A DNA stretch of 64,000 nt from HGM04593 sp045630965 (GTDB lineage: Bacteria > Bacteroidota > Bacteroidia > Bacteroidales > Bacteroidaceae). The stretch is from positions 34,576 to 98,575 of the forward strand of contig JAZQTU010000005.1 of assembly GCA_045630965.1 (NCBI GenBank). Direction: 5' to 3'. The notes under the pieces are model-generated. The model did no database searches. It saw only the letters and a list, made by a program, of their open reading frames with translations, and was not told where the DNA came from. Shown here piece after piece: positions 32,166 to 41,589 of this stretch; position 1 is the stretch's first letter, and every line of letters starts with the position of its first letter. Position numbers and translations under genes: made by a program.

Positions 32166-32982
32166 CTTTTTTTGTATTTGTTATAAGCAGTGCTATCTCT
32201 TTTGCGGCCTCTTCTCTTACTGTTGAGAAACTTGGAAAGTCGTTGATGTCTATCAGTTGAAATTTGCCGTTGGCATCTACGATGCAGTCTCCGCCATAAA
32301 TTTCCAATCCAATGGCCTTAGCGGCTTTCAAAACTGTTCTATGCATCTCCTTGCTGTCAAAAGGGTAGTGCTTGGATTCTCCGTTTATTCTCTCAAGCCC
32401 GAACTTTGTACTATTTGCCATAGGATAGCTGTATGTAAAATAATCCTCTCCTATGCCATAGAATTTTATGATGTCCCCTTCGCAATGCTGTGTATATACG
32501 CAACTTGTTATACCCCTTTGATGCATCATTTCTATCGCTTTTTCTGCATCTTCCTTGCTGGTCGAGTAGCATACATCATCCTTGTGGCAACTCCAACCGT
32601 CACCACGCTTTATCCATGCCGGGAAAGGTCGTGTGTCAAGGTCCTTTATATCTTCAATGACGCAGAACTCTGGTTGCGGAATGGTGTTCGCTTCCAAAAT
32701 GCGCATGAACTCTATGCGTGAACAGTTCTTGACCGAATTGCTGGAATTTATGACCTTTATTCCATTCTGTTCTGCTACTTTCAGCTTTTCAAGGACATCA
32801 TTGCTTCTGGACATGTGGCATACAATATCAGTTCCCTCCGGGATATCCATTGTCTCATCAATGGTAAAAACCTCGTTTCCCAGTGCTATCAACTCCTTTG
32901 TGATACATTCCAATATGGCCGCATCGTTTGTGGTCATGTTGGGGGAGTTTATAGGGTTGCGTGCTATTGTTGCAATTTTCAT
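32149..32982 (-). CDS. ATP-grasp-like protein (RimK/ligase type)
   Basis: A 277-residue soluble protein. The N-terminal part (1-95) is Rossmann-like, followed by an ATP-grasp fold: AWIKRGDGWSCHKDD (about 128-142) with the Lys of the ATP site, VYTQHCEGDIIKFYGIGEDYF (about 169-190), and the metal-binding end GGDCIVDANGKFQLIDINDFPSF (about 236-258). ATP-grasp enzymes activate a carboxylate and join it to an amine or thiol. Here the most likely role is adding an amino acid or acid to the head group made by the neighbouring genes. Its start overlaps the nucleotidyltransferase gene by 4 bp (ATGA). Confidence 0.78.
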   Translation of the reverse strand: MKIATIARNPINSPNMTTNDAAILECITKELIALGNEVFTIDETMDIPEGTDIVCHMSRSNDVLEKLKVAEQNGIKVINSSNSVKNCSRIEFMRILEANTIPQPEFCVIEDIKDLDTRPFPAWIKRGDGWSCHKDDVCYSTSKEDAEKAIEMMHQRGITSCVYTQHCEGDIIKFYGIGEDYFTYSYPMANSTKFGLERINGESKHYPFDSKEMHRTVLKAAKAIGLEIYGGDCIVDANGKFQLIDINDFPSFSTVREEAAKEIALLITNTKKDERRR

Positions 32983-33677
32983 TTTTCGTTAAGGAACCTT
33001 TCGGCTTTTGCAATGTCTTCGGCGTGGTCAATATCTATAATCTTTCCAAGAGGAAATGCTTTTAGTTTCATTCCGCTCTCTACTAGTCTACGCTGGAAGT
33101 TGCGCATGCGGTGTATACCGTCCTTCATGCATTGGTCCAGTATATCCAATGCTTTTGGCGAAAGACCGTATATTCCACCGGATATAAAGTGAGTTTCAGT
33201 AGTTGGTGTGTCGCAAAAAGCGGTTATCTCCATATTCTCATCTGTGGCGATATATAACGGCTTCTCATCATCTATGAAATCTGTTACAGCCATAATGCCG
33301 TCACCCTCATAATCCTTGAGTGCTGTTATGTAACGCGAAAATTCCTCTTCATGAAACAAGGTGTCAACAGTTGTAAGGCAGAATTTCTCGCCACGAAGCA
33401 ACTCGCTGAGGGCATGCATGCTGTGCATGGAACTTGGAGTGTTCTTGACAACGATATTTATTTCACATCCGGCATCAATGTTCTTAAGGAACTCTACGGT
33501 TTCGGGTTGTTTCTCATTTACAATGATACTTATGCTGCTGGCGCCGTTGCTGGCAAATATCCTGATAAGGCGTTCTATGATTGGAACACCATTGAGCTCA
33601 ACCATGGGCTTGTGCTGGGCAACGCCTTCACTGGCAAGCCTCGATCCCTCACCTGCTGCAATTATAGCAAACTTCAT
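32979..33677 (-). CDS. Nucleotidyltransferase (sugar-phosphate/alcohol-phosphate type)
   Basis: A 232-residue NTP-transferase with the N-terminal signature AAGEGSRLASEGVAQHKPMVELNG (about 7-30, including the P-loop-like G-x-G-x-R-L and K-P). The metal Asp is in LTTVDTLF (about 103). The end IIDIDHAEDIAKAERF is typical of the family. It should activate a phosphorylated alcohol or sugar with CTP or another NTP. With a CDP-alcohol transferase two genes on, CTP is the most likely donor. It lies 2 bp from pdxA. Confidence 0.83.
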   Translation of the reverse strand: MKFAIIAAGEGSRLASEGVAQHKPMVELNGVPIIERLIRIFASNGASSISIIVNEKQPETVEFLKNIDAGCEINIVVKNTPSSMHSMHALSELLRGEKFCLTTVDTLFHEEEFSRYITALKDYEGDGIMAVTDFIDDEKPLYIATDENMEITAFCDTPTTETHFISGGIYGLSPKALDILDQCMKDGIHRMRNFQRRLVESGMKLKAFPLGKIIDIDHAEDIAKAERFLNEK

Positions 33678-33679
33678 TA

Positions 33680-34777
33680 TCAGTCGTTATCAGCTTGTTG
33701 AAGGTTGAGTCTGTTACTGTCATCGCGTTTTTCAAAGTACATCTTGCGTAACGGATTACGTCGTGCATAGTCGTACATGTTACGGTTACGATGTATATCT
33801 ATTGCTGTATATATCGCTTGACGGAATGAATTTTCATCAGCAACACCCTTGCCGGCTATGTCTAATGCTGTGCCGTGGGCTGGCGATGTGCGTACGATTG
33901 AAAGACCTGCTGTGAAGTTTACGCCGTCATTCATGGCAAGGGCTTTCAGTGGAGCCAGTCCCTGATCATGATACATGGCAAGAATGGCATCAAAACATGC
34001 GTATTTGCCGCTGCCCATGAAACCGTCTGCAGCAAAAGGACCATAGCAGAATATTCCATTGTCATTCATTCTGCGTATAGTAGGTGTAATGACTTCCTGC
34101 TCTTCTGTGCCAAGCAAGCCGTTGTCGCCTGCATGTGGGTTTAGTGATAGAACTGCAATCTTGGGCGCATCGATGTTGAAGTCTTTCTTAAGGCTGTTGT
34201 TCAGCAAAGTGATTTTTTCTTCAAGTAGTTCTGGTGTTATTGCTGCGGGAATATCGCGTAATGCCATATGTGATGTCGCAACAGCAACTTTCATATCGCC
34301 ACTGCACAATATCATTAGCGCTTTCTCTTCATTTCCACAACGTTCCTGCAGATACTCTGTATGTCCCGGGAAACTGAACTGCTCGCTCTGGATTGAACTC
34401 TTGTTTATCGGCGCTGTAACAAGAACGTCAATCTTTCCTTCCTGATAATCCTTTATGGCTGTCTCAAGAGCCTGGTATGCTGCAAGGCCTGCTTCTGCTG
34501 TTACTGTGCCAAGTTCAATGTGAAGTTCGTCGTTGTTGCAGTTTATAATATTCAGTTTGCCATTTTGTGCTTCATTGGCATCTGCAATGGCATTGTATGG
34601 AGTCTCCATTTCTAATGCCTTGCGGTGGTATGCTGCAGCCTTGGGAGAACCATAAACGACAGGAGTACATATGTCGAACATCTCCTGATTGTCGAATGTT
34701 TTGAAAATTATCTCATAACTTACTCCGTTTATGTCGCCTTGTGTGATACCGACACGGATATTTCTTTTATCGCTCAT
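33680..34777 (-). CDS. pdxA: 4-hydroxythreonine-4-phosphate dehydrogenase PdxA
   Basis: A 365-residue enzyme of the DXP-dependent vitamin B6 route, oxidising 4-phosphohydroxy-L-threonine. Motifs: VGITQGDINGVSYEI (about 9-23), TAPINKSSIQ (about 139-148), FPGHTEYL (about 154-161) and the zinc-binding His in MYHDQGLAPLK (about 269-279). Slightly longer than the E. coli enzyme (329), normal for Bacteroidota. It lies between the DUF4837 lipoprotein gene and the four-gene cassette. Confidence 0.95.
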   Translation of the reverse strand: MSDKRNIRVGITQGDINGVSYEIIFKTFDNQEMFDICTPVVYGSPKAAAYHRKALEMETPYNAIADANEAQNGKLNIINCNNDELHIELGTVTAEAGLAAYQALETAIKDYQEGKIDVLVTAPINKSSIQSEQFSFPGHTEYLQERCGNEEKALMILCSGDMKVAVATSHMALRDIPAAITPELLEEKITLLNNSLKKDFNIDAPKIAVLSLNPHAGDNGLLGTEEQEVITPTIRRMNDNGIFCYGPFAADGFMGSGKYACFDAILAMYHDQGLAPLKALAMNDGVNFTAGLSIVRTSPAHGTALDIAGKGVADENSFRQAIYTAIDIHRNRNMYDYARRNPLRKMYFEKRDDSNRLNLQQADND

Positions 34778-34807
34778 TCTGTATCTATTTAAGTTTTTTT
34801 ATTCTCG

Positions 34808-35851
34808 TCAGTTATTCTCTTTGGCCTCTATGACAACTTGCGGAATGTGAATACTGTTCTCAATCATCTTGTCTGCAGGCAGTTTGAGTGTGTATAGTGA
34901 AGCCTCCAGTTTTCTTATATACTTGCCTTTTTTCTGTCCAGCAGCATATACGAATGCCTCTACAACGATTACTCTGTTGTTCTTTTCATCAACTACAGAG
35001 TGGGATACGAAGGGGCCGCCCATCATGTCGTTCTCCATGTACCATAGACCTCTTGTAACCTGAAGATAACGGTCCTTGTATGATGTTTCAGTGATGTTTA
35101 CAAAATCCTTTTCGGTCTGTATATACTGTCCGGGCTTTCCTCCTGGCATATTTATCTTCATCACAGAGTCGCGTTTGTGTATATAATTCTCAAGAGAAAA
35201 ATTGTCTACAGATGTATATGGGTAACTGTACATCACAAAACTGAGAATTTCGGGCCTTGCAGAATTGAAGTCGGACAACCAGACGAAATCCTTGCCTCGT
35301 TTCTCTCCGCTTATTTCCACCGGAACCATCAACTCACATCCAAAAAGTTCCTTCACGGTTTCAACAGCTGACTGACAGTGTTTCTGCTTTAGAATGTCAA
35401 TCTGCCTGTTCATCTCTACCGAAGTGAAGAAATCTACAATTACTTGTGAATTGTCTGTTACGAACTTTTCGAATTCATCTCTTGAAGGAGACTGGATTGT
35501 CATGACAACTTGCGGTTTTGCAAAAACGTCATTTGAGTATTTGAATATTGTTCTTGAATACAGTTTGTTGTCTATGTCAATATTTATGATGTTGCGGAAA
35601 GGTTTTGTCAGGTTGCCGAGCTGTTCTGTTCTGGATATCCTGAAAGAACGTTCCGATTGAGGCAATCCCGGAATGTCTGTATCAAGTGCGTTCTCCAAAG
35701 CTCTTCCTGCCGGAGAGTCCCAAAACTCCTGGGTACATACAACCAGAACCTCATACGGATTGCCGACAGCACTACGTTTGAATGTGCTGTCACTGTCGTT
35801 ACATGCAACAAGCATTGTAATGGCTATCAGTGTCAGTAAAATCTTTTTCAT
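34808..35851 (-). CDS. DUF4837 family lipoprotein
   Basis: A 347-residue lipoprotein with lipobox LVAC (Cys17). The DUF4837 domain begins at VGNPYEVLVVC (about 31-41) and fills the rest. The family is restricted to Bacteroidota and has no known function. The order rlmN, DUF4837, pdxA is common in the phylum. The gene starts 7 bp after rlmN stops. Confidence 0.88.
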   Translation of the reverse strand: MKKILLTLIAITMLVACNDSDSTFKRSAVGNPYEVLVVCTQEFWDSPAGRALENALDTDIPGLPQSERSFRISRTEQLGNLTKPFRNIINIDIDNKLYSRTIFKYSNDVFAKPQVVMTIQSPSRDEFEKFVTDNSQVIVDFFTSVEMNRQIDILKQKHCQSAVETVKELFGCELMVPVEISGEKRGKDFVWLSDFNSARPEILSFVMYSYPYTSVDNFSLENYIHKRDSVMKINMPGGKPGQYIQTEKDFVNITETSYKDRYLQVTRGLWYMENDMMGGPFVSHSVVDEKNNRVIVVEAFVYAAGQKKGKYIRKLEASLYTLKLPADKMIENSIHIPQVVIEAKENN

Positions 35852-35857
35852 GATATT

Positions 35858-36895
35858 CTATTGTTTGTCTTTTTCCTGTTTAAGTGTTGAAAGCATACCG
35901 CATGCAGCAAATATATCTTCTCCACGAGATGCCCTAATAGTCGTGAATAATCCGTTCTTGGTCAGATAGTCCCTCAGTTGCACCATGCCTTCTTCGTCAA
36001 CACCTTCAAGGGGTACACCCGGAATTGCATGGTAACGTATAAGGTTTATTCTGCAGTCAATACCTTCCAATAGCTTCAATAGTTTGCGTGCATGGAAAGA
36101 ACTTTCGTTGATTCCTTTGAAAACTATATATTCAAATGTCAATCTTCTTTGGTGACTGAAGTCATATTCGCGTAGAAGGTCAAGCATCTCTATTATGGGG
36201 AAACCTTTTTCTGCAGGCATGATTTCAACTCGTTTTTCCGGAATTGGATGATGCAGGCTTATGGCAATATGGTAGTCTCCTGAATCAAGGAGCCTTTTCA
36301 ATCCTTTGCGTACTCCGACAGAAGATACTGTCAAACGGTGTGGGCTCCACGCCAATGCATAGTCGGCAGTTAGAATTTCTATCGCCTGCAACAGGTTGTC
36401 AAGATTGTCGCAAGGCTCTCCCATGCCCATGAAAACGATGTTTGTCAGTCTTTCGAATTCCGGCAATGCCAATATCTGGTTGACAATCTCGTTGGCTGTA
36501 AGGTTGGCGGTATATTTCTGTTTGCCCGTCATGCAGAATAGACAGTTCATTTTACAGCCAACTTGTGAAGAGACGCAAAGTGTTGCACGGTCACCGTCTG
36601 GAATGAATACCGCTTCTACAAAATGTCCGTTTTCAACCTCGTAAAGGTATTTTACAGTACCGTCAACAGATCTTGCGGCATCGGCCGGGGATTTGTATCC
36701 CACTTCAAAACGTTCTTTAAGCATCTCTCTGTTCTTGAGCGAGATGTTTGACATTTCATCAATTGAACGTACACGTTTCCTGTATATCCAATCGGCTATT
36801 TGTTTGGCAGTGAATGCAGGCATCCCAACCTCCTTGACCGCTTCCTTGAGCATGCCAAGTGTCATTCCTGCCAGTTTTTGTCTGTTACAATCCAT
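35858..36895 (-). CDS. rlmN: 23S rRNA A2503 / tRNA A37 methyltransferase RlmN
   Basis: A 345-residue radical SAM methyltransferase. The iron-sulfur motif is GCKMNCLFCMTGKQ (C-x3-C-x2-C, about 113-120), the GEPxxN region is MGMGEPCDNLDNLL (about 158-171), and the catalytic Cys near the C-terminus lies in FAACGMLS. The ATG at 36895 gives the family length; an in-frame TTG 66 bp upstream was rejected. It heads the minus-strand series through DUF4837 and pdxA. Confidence 0.94.
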   Translation of the reverse strand: MDCNRQKLAGMTLGMLKEAVKEVGMPAFTAKQIADWIYRKRVRSIDEMSNISLKNREMLKERFEVGYKSPADAARSVDGTVKYLYEVENGHFVEAVFIPDGDRATLCVSSQVGCKMNCLFCMTGKQKYTANLTANEIVNQILALPEFERLTNIVFMGMGEPCDNLDNLLQAIEILTADYALAWSPHRLTVSSVGVRKGLKRLLDSGDYHIAISLHHPIPEKRVEIMPAEKGFPIIEMLDLLREYDFSHQRRLTFEYIVFKGINESSFHARKLLKLLEGIDCRINLIRYHAIPGVPLEGVDEEGMVQLRDYLTKNGLFTTIRASRGEDIFAACGMLSTLKQEKDKQ

Positions 36896-36947
36896 TTTTA
36901 AGCGTTGTTGGAAATTTCGAAATTTTCCGAAAAATAAACTAATGTTA

Positions 36948-36955
36948 CGAAGGTA
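36948..36955 (-). promoter_or_regulatory. -7 box of the rlmN promoter
   Basis: TACCTTCG on the minus strand matches the consensus with one mismatch and lies 52 bp before the ATG at 36895. Its position inside the longer TTG-started frame also argues for the later start. Confidence 0.45.
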
Positions 36956-37115
36956 ATGCAAAAAAGTGGTTTTGCCCCTATAATTATTTATTAAAATATA
37001 TTTTATAAGTCAAATAGTACCTCTTTTGTTGCATGTATCTGCTGTTTTTTATTATTTTCGCATAAAATCTGGCATATGTACCGTATGCCGGGATGTGTCA
37101 TGAATATTCCATAAA

Positions 37116-39533
37116 ATGAAAAACAATACTATTGAGATATTTATGCCGGTAAATTCGGCAAAAGATGTGCTTTCGGCGTTAAAACTCTTCAACGAGATAC
37201 CATTTTTGTCCAAAATGACTTTTTGGAGTGCATCACCGGTTGAAATGGAACTGCCAGGTAATGTTGCTGTGTTCGCGGTTGACTCTTTGACAAGTACGGG
37301 TTTGTTCAAAAAGATGGCAGAGCTGGCTATGGCAGAATTTGTCCTTTACATCGGCAAACCTTGTATTGATCTGTATGCCGAAAAAATTGTACCCTTCTGC
37401 AATGCTGTTCCGGAAGATGCAGCAATGGCATATGCGCATTATCGCAAGTGTGTTAATGGGGAGATTGTTGATGCACCTGTTATTGAGTACCTTGACGGTA
37501 GTTTAAGGAATGACTTTGATTTTGGTCCTGTACGTCTTTTCAGAACATCGGCGCTTAAGAAATATCTTGCCATTAATCTTGACGATTATGAATATGCCGG
37601 TCTCTATCAATTGCGTCTTGCACTTTCGCGTTTGGGCAAAATATACCATTTCACCGATTATATTTCGTTGGAAAACGAAAGCGACAACCGCAAGAGTGGT
37701 GAGAAACAATTTGATTATGTCAACCCAGCCCAGCGTGCAGTACAAGTGGAAATGGAGTTGGCTTGTACTGCTCATCTTAAAACTGTAGGTGCATGGTTAC
37801 CACCATGCAAGTATAAAGATATAGACCTTTCCAACGGGGAATTCCCAGTAGAGGCTTCAGTGATTATTCCGGTGCTTAATCGAGAATCAACTATTGCTGA
37901 TGCTGTGTCCTCTGTATTGAGCCAGGTCACTTCTTTCAAATTCAATTTACTTGTTGTAGATAATCATTCAACAGACAAAACCGGTGAAATAATAGATTCG
38001 TTTGGCGATGACCGGGTTGTTCATATAGTTCCAGAACGTCGAGATCTTGGAATCGGCGGCTGTTGGAATCTTGCTGTCAACGATAGCCGTTGCGGCCGTT
38101 TTGCCGTACAACTTGACAGTGATGACCTGTACAGTAGCTGTGATACATTGCAAAGGATTGTCAATGAATTCTATGCCCAGCAGTGTGCAATGCTTGTTGG
38201 TACATACCGTATATGTGATTTTGAACTTAACACTTTGCCGCCGGGGGTGATTGATCATCGTGAATGGACCGAAGACAACGGACGTAACAACGCGTTGCGT
38301 ATCAACGGTCTTGGCGCTCCACGTGCTTTCTATACACCGGTGATACGTGAAGTCGGTTTTCCTAATGTGAGTTACGGTGAGGACTACGCTGTAGGTCTGC
38401 AGATATCGCGTAATTACCGTATAGGGCGAATATATGATGTCTTGTACCTCTGCCGTCGCTGGGGGGGTAATTCTGATGCTGCGCTGTCGCATGAAAAGGT
38501 CAATGCACATAATCTGTACAAGGATACGTTGCGTACACAGGAATTCAATGCGCGTAAGGAGGCTGCTCTCTCTCTAAAGATTCCTTCAAGGAACAGGCTT
38601 TCTGTTTTCTTTGAGGAACAACTGTCTCTCTGGAATGAGGCTTCAGAACGTTATCGCAGTCTGGAACAGGTACGTCAACGCAATTTGGGCAATGGCTTGA
38701 AGTTACAGTTCAATCCTTCACGTATAGTCTCAGCATCTGCAAAGGTTGATAGTGCGTCCGTGAAGTTACGCGAGTGTTTTCTTTGCAAGGAGAACCGTCC
38801 GTCATGCCAAATAGTTGAGAATGCTTCCGGTAAATTCGATATTCTTGTCAATCCATATCCGATATTGCCTTTCCACTTTACATTGGTCCTGAAAGAGCAT
38901 CTTTCCCAGCAACTTGAAGGAATGTATGTCGATATGTTGCTTTTTGCACGTGAATGGAAGGATATGGCAATATTCTATAATGGTGCAAAATGTGGAGCTT
39001 CAGCTCCTGACCATGCTCACCTACAGGCTGTATGCAAGGGGGATGTGCCACTGATGAATGAGGAATTGTCTGAACTGCTTTATGATGCTCTGGAACCGTT
39101 GTACATGAAGGATGGTGACGGTATGTATAAATCTGACAATTTTGTCGTGCCTCTTTTTGTTATTAAGGCATCCAGTGTCAGCAACTCCAGAATATTATTC
39201 AATCGTCTCCTTTCTGCAATGCCGTGCGTTGCTGATGAGCCTGAACCTCGAATGAATGTGATATGTGAATATAATGATGATGAAGGTTATACAACGGTGG
39301 TCTTCCCACGCTCTGTACATCGTCCGGCTTGTTATTATGAAACCGGTGATGCAAGGCGTGTGGTAAGCCCGGGGGCTCTTGATATGGCAGGGCTTCTTGT
39401 TCTTCCTTTAGAAAAGGATTTTGATGAGATTACATCGGAAGAGGCTGCCGGTATGCTCAAAGAGGTCTCTATGGATGAGGAGGCTGTAGAGAATATTGTT
39501 GGAAATATTATTGCTTGCCATGAGAAGTGTTGA
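37116..39533 (+). CDS. Glycosyltransferase family 2 fused to a DUF4922 / HIT-like domain
   Basis: An 805-residue cytoplasmic protein. Residues about 1-215 form a GT-A-like domain lacking a clear DxD. Residues about 245-465 are a full GT2 domain (EASVIIPVLNRESTI, then LDSDDLYS with the metal motif at 334-336, and GEDYAVGL). Residues about 505-800 match DUF4922: a Cys motif ECFLCKENRP (about 553-562), VNPYPILPFHFTLV, and the HIT/GalT-like S-A-P-D-H-A-H-L-Q (His633 and His635). The HxH suggests nucleotidyl transfer or hydrolysis. So a nucleotide-sugar reaction and a glycosyl transfer could occur on one chain. Substrates are unknown. It overlaps the SpoIID gene by 14 bp. Confidence 0.78.
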   Translation: MKNNTIEIFMPVNSAKDVLSALKLFNEIPFLSKMTFWSASPVEMELPGNVAVFAVDSLTSTGLFKKMAELAMAEFVLYIGKPCIDLYAEKIVPFCNAVPEDAAMAYAHYRKCVNGEIVDAPVIEYLDGSLRNDFDFGPVRLFRTSALKKYLAINLDDYEYAGLYQLRLALSRLGKIYHFTDYISLENESDNRKSGEKQFDYVNPAQRAVQVEMELACTAHLKTVGAWLPPCKYKDIDLSNGEFPVEASVIIPVLNRESTIADAVSSVLSQVTSFKFNLLVVDNHSTDKTGEIIDSFGDDRVVHIVPERRDLGIGGCWNLAVNDSRCGRFAVQLDSDDLYSSCDTLQRIVNEFYAQQCAMLVGTYRICDFELNTLPPGVIDHREWTEDNGRNNALRINGLGAPRAFYTPVIREVGFPNVSYGEDYAVGLQISRNYRIGRIYDVLYLCRRWGGNSDAALSHEKVNAHNLYKDTLRTQEFNARKEAALSLKIPSRNRLSVFFEEQLSLWNEASERYRSLEQVRQRNLGNGLKLQFNPSRIVSASAKVDSASVKLRECFLCKENRPSCQIVENASGKFDILVNPYPILPFHFTLVLKEHLSQQLEGMYVDMLLFAREWKDMAIFYNGAKCGASAPDHAHLQAVCKGDVPLMNEELSELLYDALEPLYMKDGDGMYKSDNFVVPLFVIKASSVSNSRILFNRLLSAMPCVADEPEPRMNVICEYNDDEGYTTVVFPRSVHRPACYYETGDARRVVSPGALDMAGLLVLPLEKDFDEITSEEAAGMLKEVSMDEEAVENIVGNIIACHEKC

Positions 39534-40806
39534 TATCGGAATATTGCGTGCACCGGAAATTTACTTCGATTTAATCGGGGATTTCTTCCTGAATACAAAT
39601 GTCGTATCTTCCAAAAATCATGTTTTCATCGAGGATGGAATGCTCTCTTTTAATGGACGGTTGTATGATGAGATCAATTTGGTTCCATGCAATGACAATT
39701 CGATGTTTACACTGTATGATGTCATGATCGGAATCAATTTTCATTGGCAAAGAAGGGAGGACCAGACCTTCAAAGGGGAGCTCCGCTTTATTGTTGAAGA
39801 TGGTGAGGTACGTGCAATAAATAGAATAGATGTTGAAGAATATCTTGTAAGTGTCATCTCAAGTGAAATGTCTGCAGCATCATCGTTGGAATTTCTCAAG
39901 GCTCATACTGTTGTTTCACGTAGTTGGTTGTACGCTCAATTGTTTCGTAAGGAAAATGTCATAACATCAACACTCGGTTGGGAAAACGATGAAGAAGTTA
40001 TCCGTTGGTATGCAAGGGAAGATCATACGCTTTTTGATTTATGCGCCGATGATCATTGCCAACGCTATCAGGGTATAACACGTGCCTATAACCCTAACGT
40101 GGAACGTGCTGTAAAAGAAACCGAGGGGTTGGTGTTGAAATTTAATGGCGAGGTGTGTGATGCACGCTTCAGCAAATGTTGCGGTGGTGTGACTGAACTC
40201 TTTTCTTCATGTTGGGAGAATAAGGATTATGGTTATCTTGAAGCGCTAAGGGATAGTGGTATCGATGAGAGTATGCCTGTGTTGTCAACAGAGGAATGGG
40301 CGCGTAAATGGATTGAGAGTGAACCGCAATCATTCTGTTCGACTAAGAATAAAGAGACTTTGTCGCAGATTCTGAATGGATATGACAGGGAAACTAATGA
40401 TTTCTATCGTTGGAGTGTTGAATATTCCCAAGATGATTTGTCTTCAATTGTTGCTGAACGTTCAGGGATTGACTTCGGTAGAATAGAGACGCTGGAACCT
40501 ATTGAACGTGGACCGTCGGGGAGAATAACACGTCTTCGTGTTGTTGGAACAAAGGCTGAAAGAATTGTAGGCAAGGAACTGGAAATACGTCGTTGGTTGT
40601 CCAGAACTCATCTTTATAGTTCTGCTTTTGTGGTAGATAGACTAATTTCGGCAAATGGTGAGGTGTCGTTTGTGCTGAAAGGTGCCGGCTGGGGACACGG
40701 CGTGGGCCTTTGTCAGGTGGGGGCTGCTGTTATGGGGGAGAAAGGCTATGGCTATAAGCAAATACTTGCCCATTATTATCCGGGTACGGAAGTCGTTCCA
40801 ATATGA
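39520..40806 (+). CDS. SpoIID/LytB domain protein
   Basis: A 428-residue protein from the ATG at 39520; a TTG lies 24 bp upstream. The SpoIID signature is YLVSVISSEMSAASSLEFLKAHTVVSRSW (about 106-134) and the end GAGWGHGVGLCQVGA (about 391-405) plus ILAHYYPGT. In spore formers SpoIID is a lytic transglycosylase of peptidoglycan without stem peptides. This organism does not look like a spore former. There is no signal peptide or membrane anchor, which is odd for a wall enzyme, so export may use an unrecognised path or the substrate may be cytoplasmic. Coupled to the GT2-DUF4922 gene. Confidence 0.85.
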   Translation: MRSVDIGILRAPEIYFDLIGDFFLNTNVVSSKNHVFIEDGMLSFNGRLYDEINLVPCNDNSMFTLYDVMIGINFHWQRREDQTFKGELRFIVEDGEVRAINRIDVEEYLVSVISSEMSAASSLEFLKAHTVVSRSWLYAQLFRKENVITSTLGWENDEEVIRWYAREDHTLFDLCADDHCQRYQGITRAYNPNVERAVKETEGLVLKFNGEVCDARFSKCCGGVTELFSSCWENKDYGYLEALRDSGIDESMPVLSTEEWARKWIESEPQSFCSTKNKETLSQILNGYDRETNDFYRWSVEYSQDDLSSIVAERSGIDFGRIETLEPIERGPSGRITRLRVVGTKAERIVGKELEIRRWLSRTHLYSSAFVVDRLISANGEVSFVLKGAGWGHGVGLCQVGAAVMGEKGYGYKQILAHYYPGTEVVPI

Positions 40807-40876
40807 GTAAATTGATCTGGTTTTGCCTTCCCATCAATTGTTGTTGGTCTGTTCTTTAGCAGTTGGACGTTGAAAT

Positions 40877-40899
40877 ACTTTTTTCTCAAGAAAAAAAGT
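40877..40899 (+). terminator. Weak A/T hairpin between SpoIID and the polysaccharide locus
   Basis: ACTTTTTTC and GAAAAAAAGT form an AT-rich stem with a 4-nt loop. Low stability; termination is doubtful. A partial -7 box, TTACTTTG at 40902-40909, follows and may start transcription of the locus. Confidence 0.35.
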
Positions 40900-40963
40900 G
40901 TTTACTTTGCAATATTTCCGTGATTTATAAGTTATAATATAAAAATCAATAAAGACAATATAT

Positions 40964-41575
40964 ATGGCTATCAAGGATGGCATGAATCGTTTTGAACGCA
41001 TAATCAAGCGAATGTTTGATTTTGTAAGTTCTTTTTTGGGTCTTGTTCTGTTATCACCTGTGTTCTTGCTGGTATATATCAGTTTGCGCATACAGAATGA
41101 CGGCAGTGTTATTTTTTCTCAAGAGAGGATTGGATACCGAGGAAAACCTTTCAAAATATATAAATTCAGAACAATGCGTGTCAATTCTGAATGTGATGGC
41201 AAGCCTCAGTTGGCAACCAAAGGGGATGAGCGCCTTACTAAGGTCGGCAAGTTCTTAAGAGAACATCATCTTGACGAACTTCCCCAACTTTTCAATGTGT
41301 TTGTCGGTGATATGTCTTTTGTGGGGCCAAGACCGGAACGCCAATATTTCATAGACCAGATAAAGAGGGAGAACCCTGATTATGATTACCTTTATCTGAT
41401 GCGTCCGGGTGTAACATCTATGGCTACGATCTATAACGGATATACCGACACGATGGAGAAAATGCTTATACGTCTTCAAATGGATCTTGACTATCTGCAG
41501 AACCGCTCTTTGTGGCTTGATTTCAAAATCATAATGACAACCGTTTTTAATATTGTTAAAGGAAAAAAATTCTAA
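40964..41575 (+). CDS. Initiating sugar transferase (undecaprenyl-phosphate sugar phosphotransferase)
   Basis: A 203-residue member of the bacterial sugar transferase family in the short form with one N-terminal membrane helix (about 20-42). Motifs: KRMFDFVSSFLGLVLLSPVF, SQERIGYRGKPFKIYKFRTM (about 48-67), and the end FLREHHLDELPQLFNVFVGDMSFVGPRPE (catalytic D-E about 105). It places the first sugar-1-phosphate on the lipid carrier and starts repeat-unit assembly. First gene of the locus; 14 bp before the export gene. Confidence 0.93.
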   Translation: MAIKDGMNRFERIIKRMFDFVSSFLGLVLLSPVFLLVYISLRIQNDGSVIFSQERIGYRGKPFKIYKFRTMRVNSECDGKPQLATKGDERLTKVGKFLREHHLDELPQLFNVFVGDMSFVGPRPERQYFIDQIKRENPDYDYLYLMRPGVTSMATIYNGYTDTMEKMLIRLQMDLDYLQNRSLWLDFKIIMTTVFNIVKGKKF

Positions 41576-41589
41576 ATACTTAAGGATAT

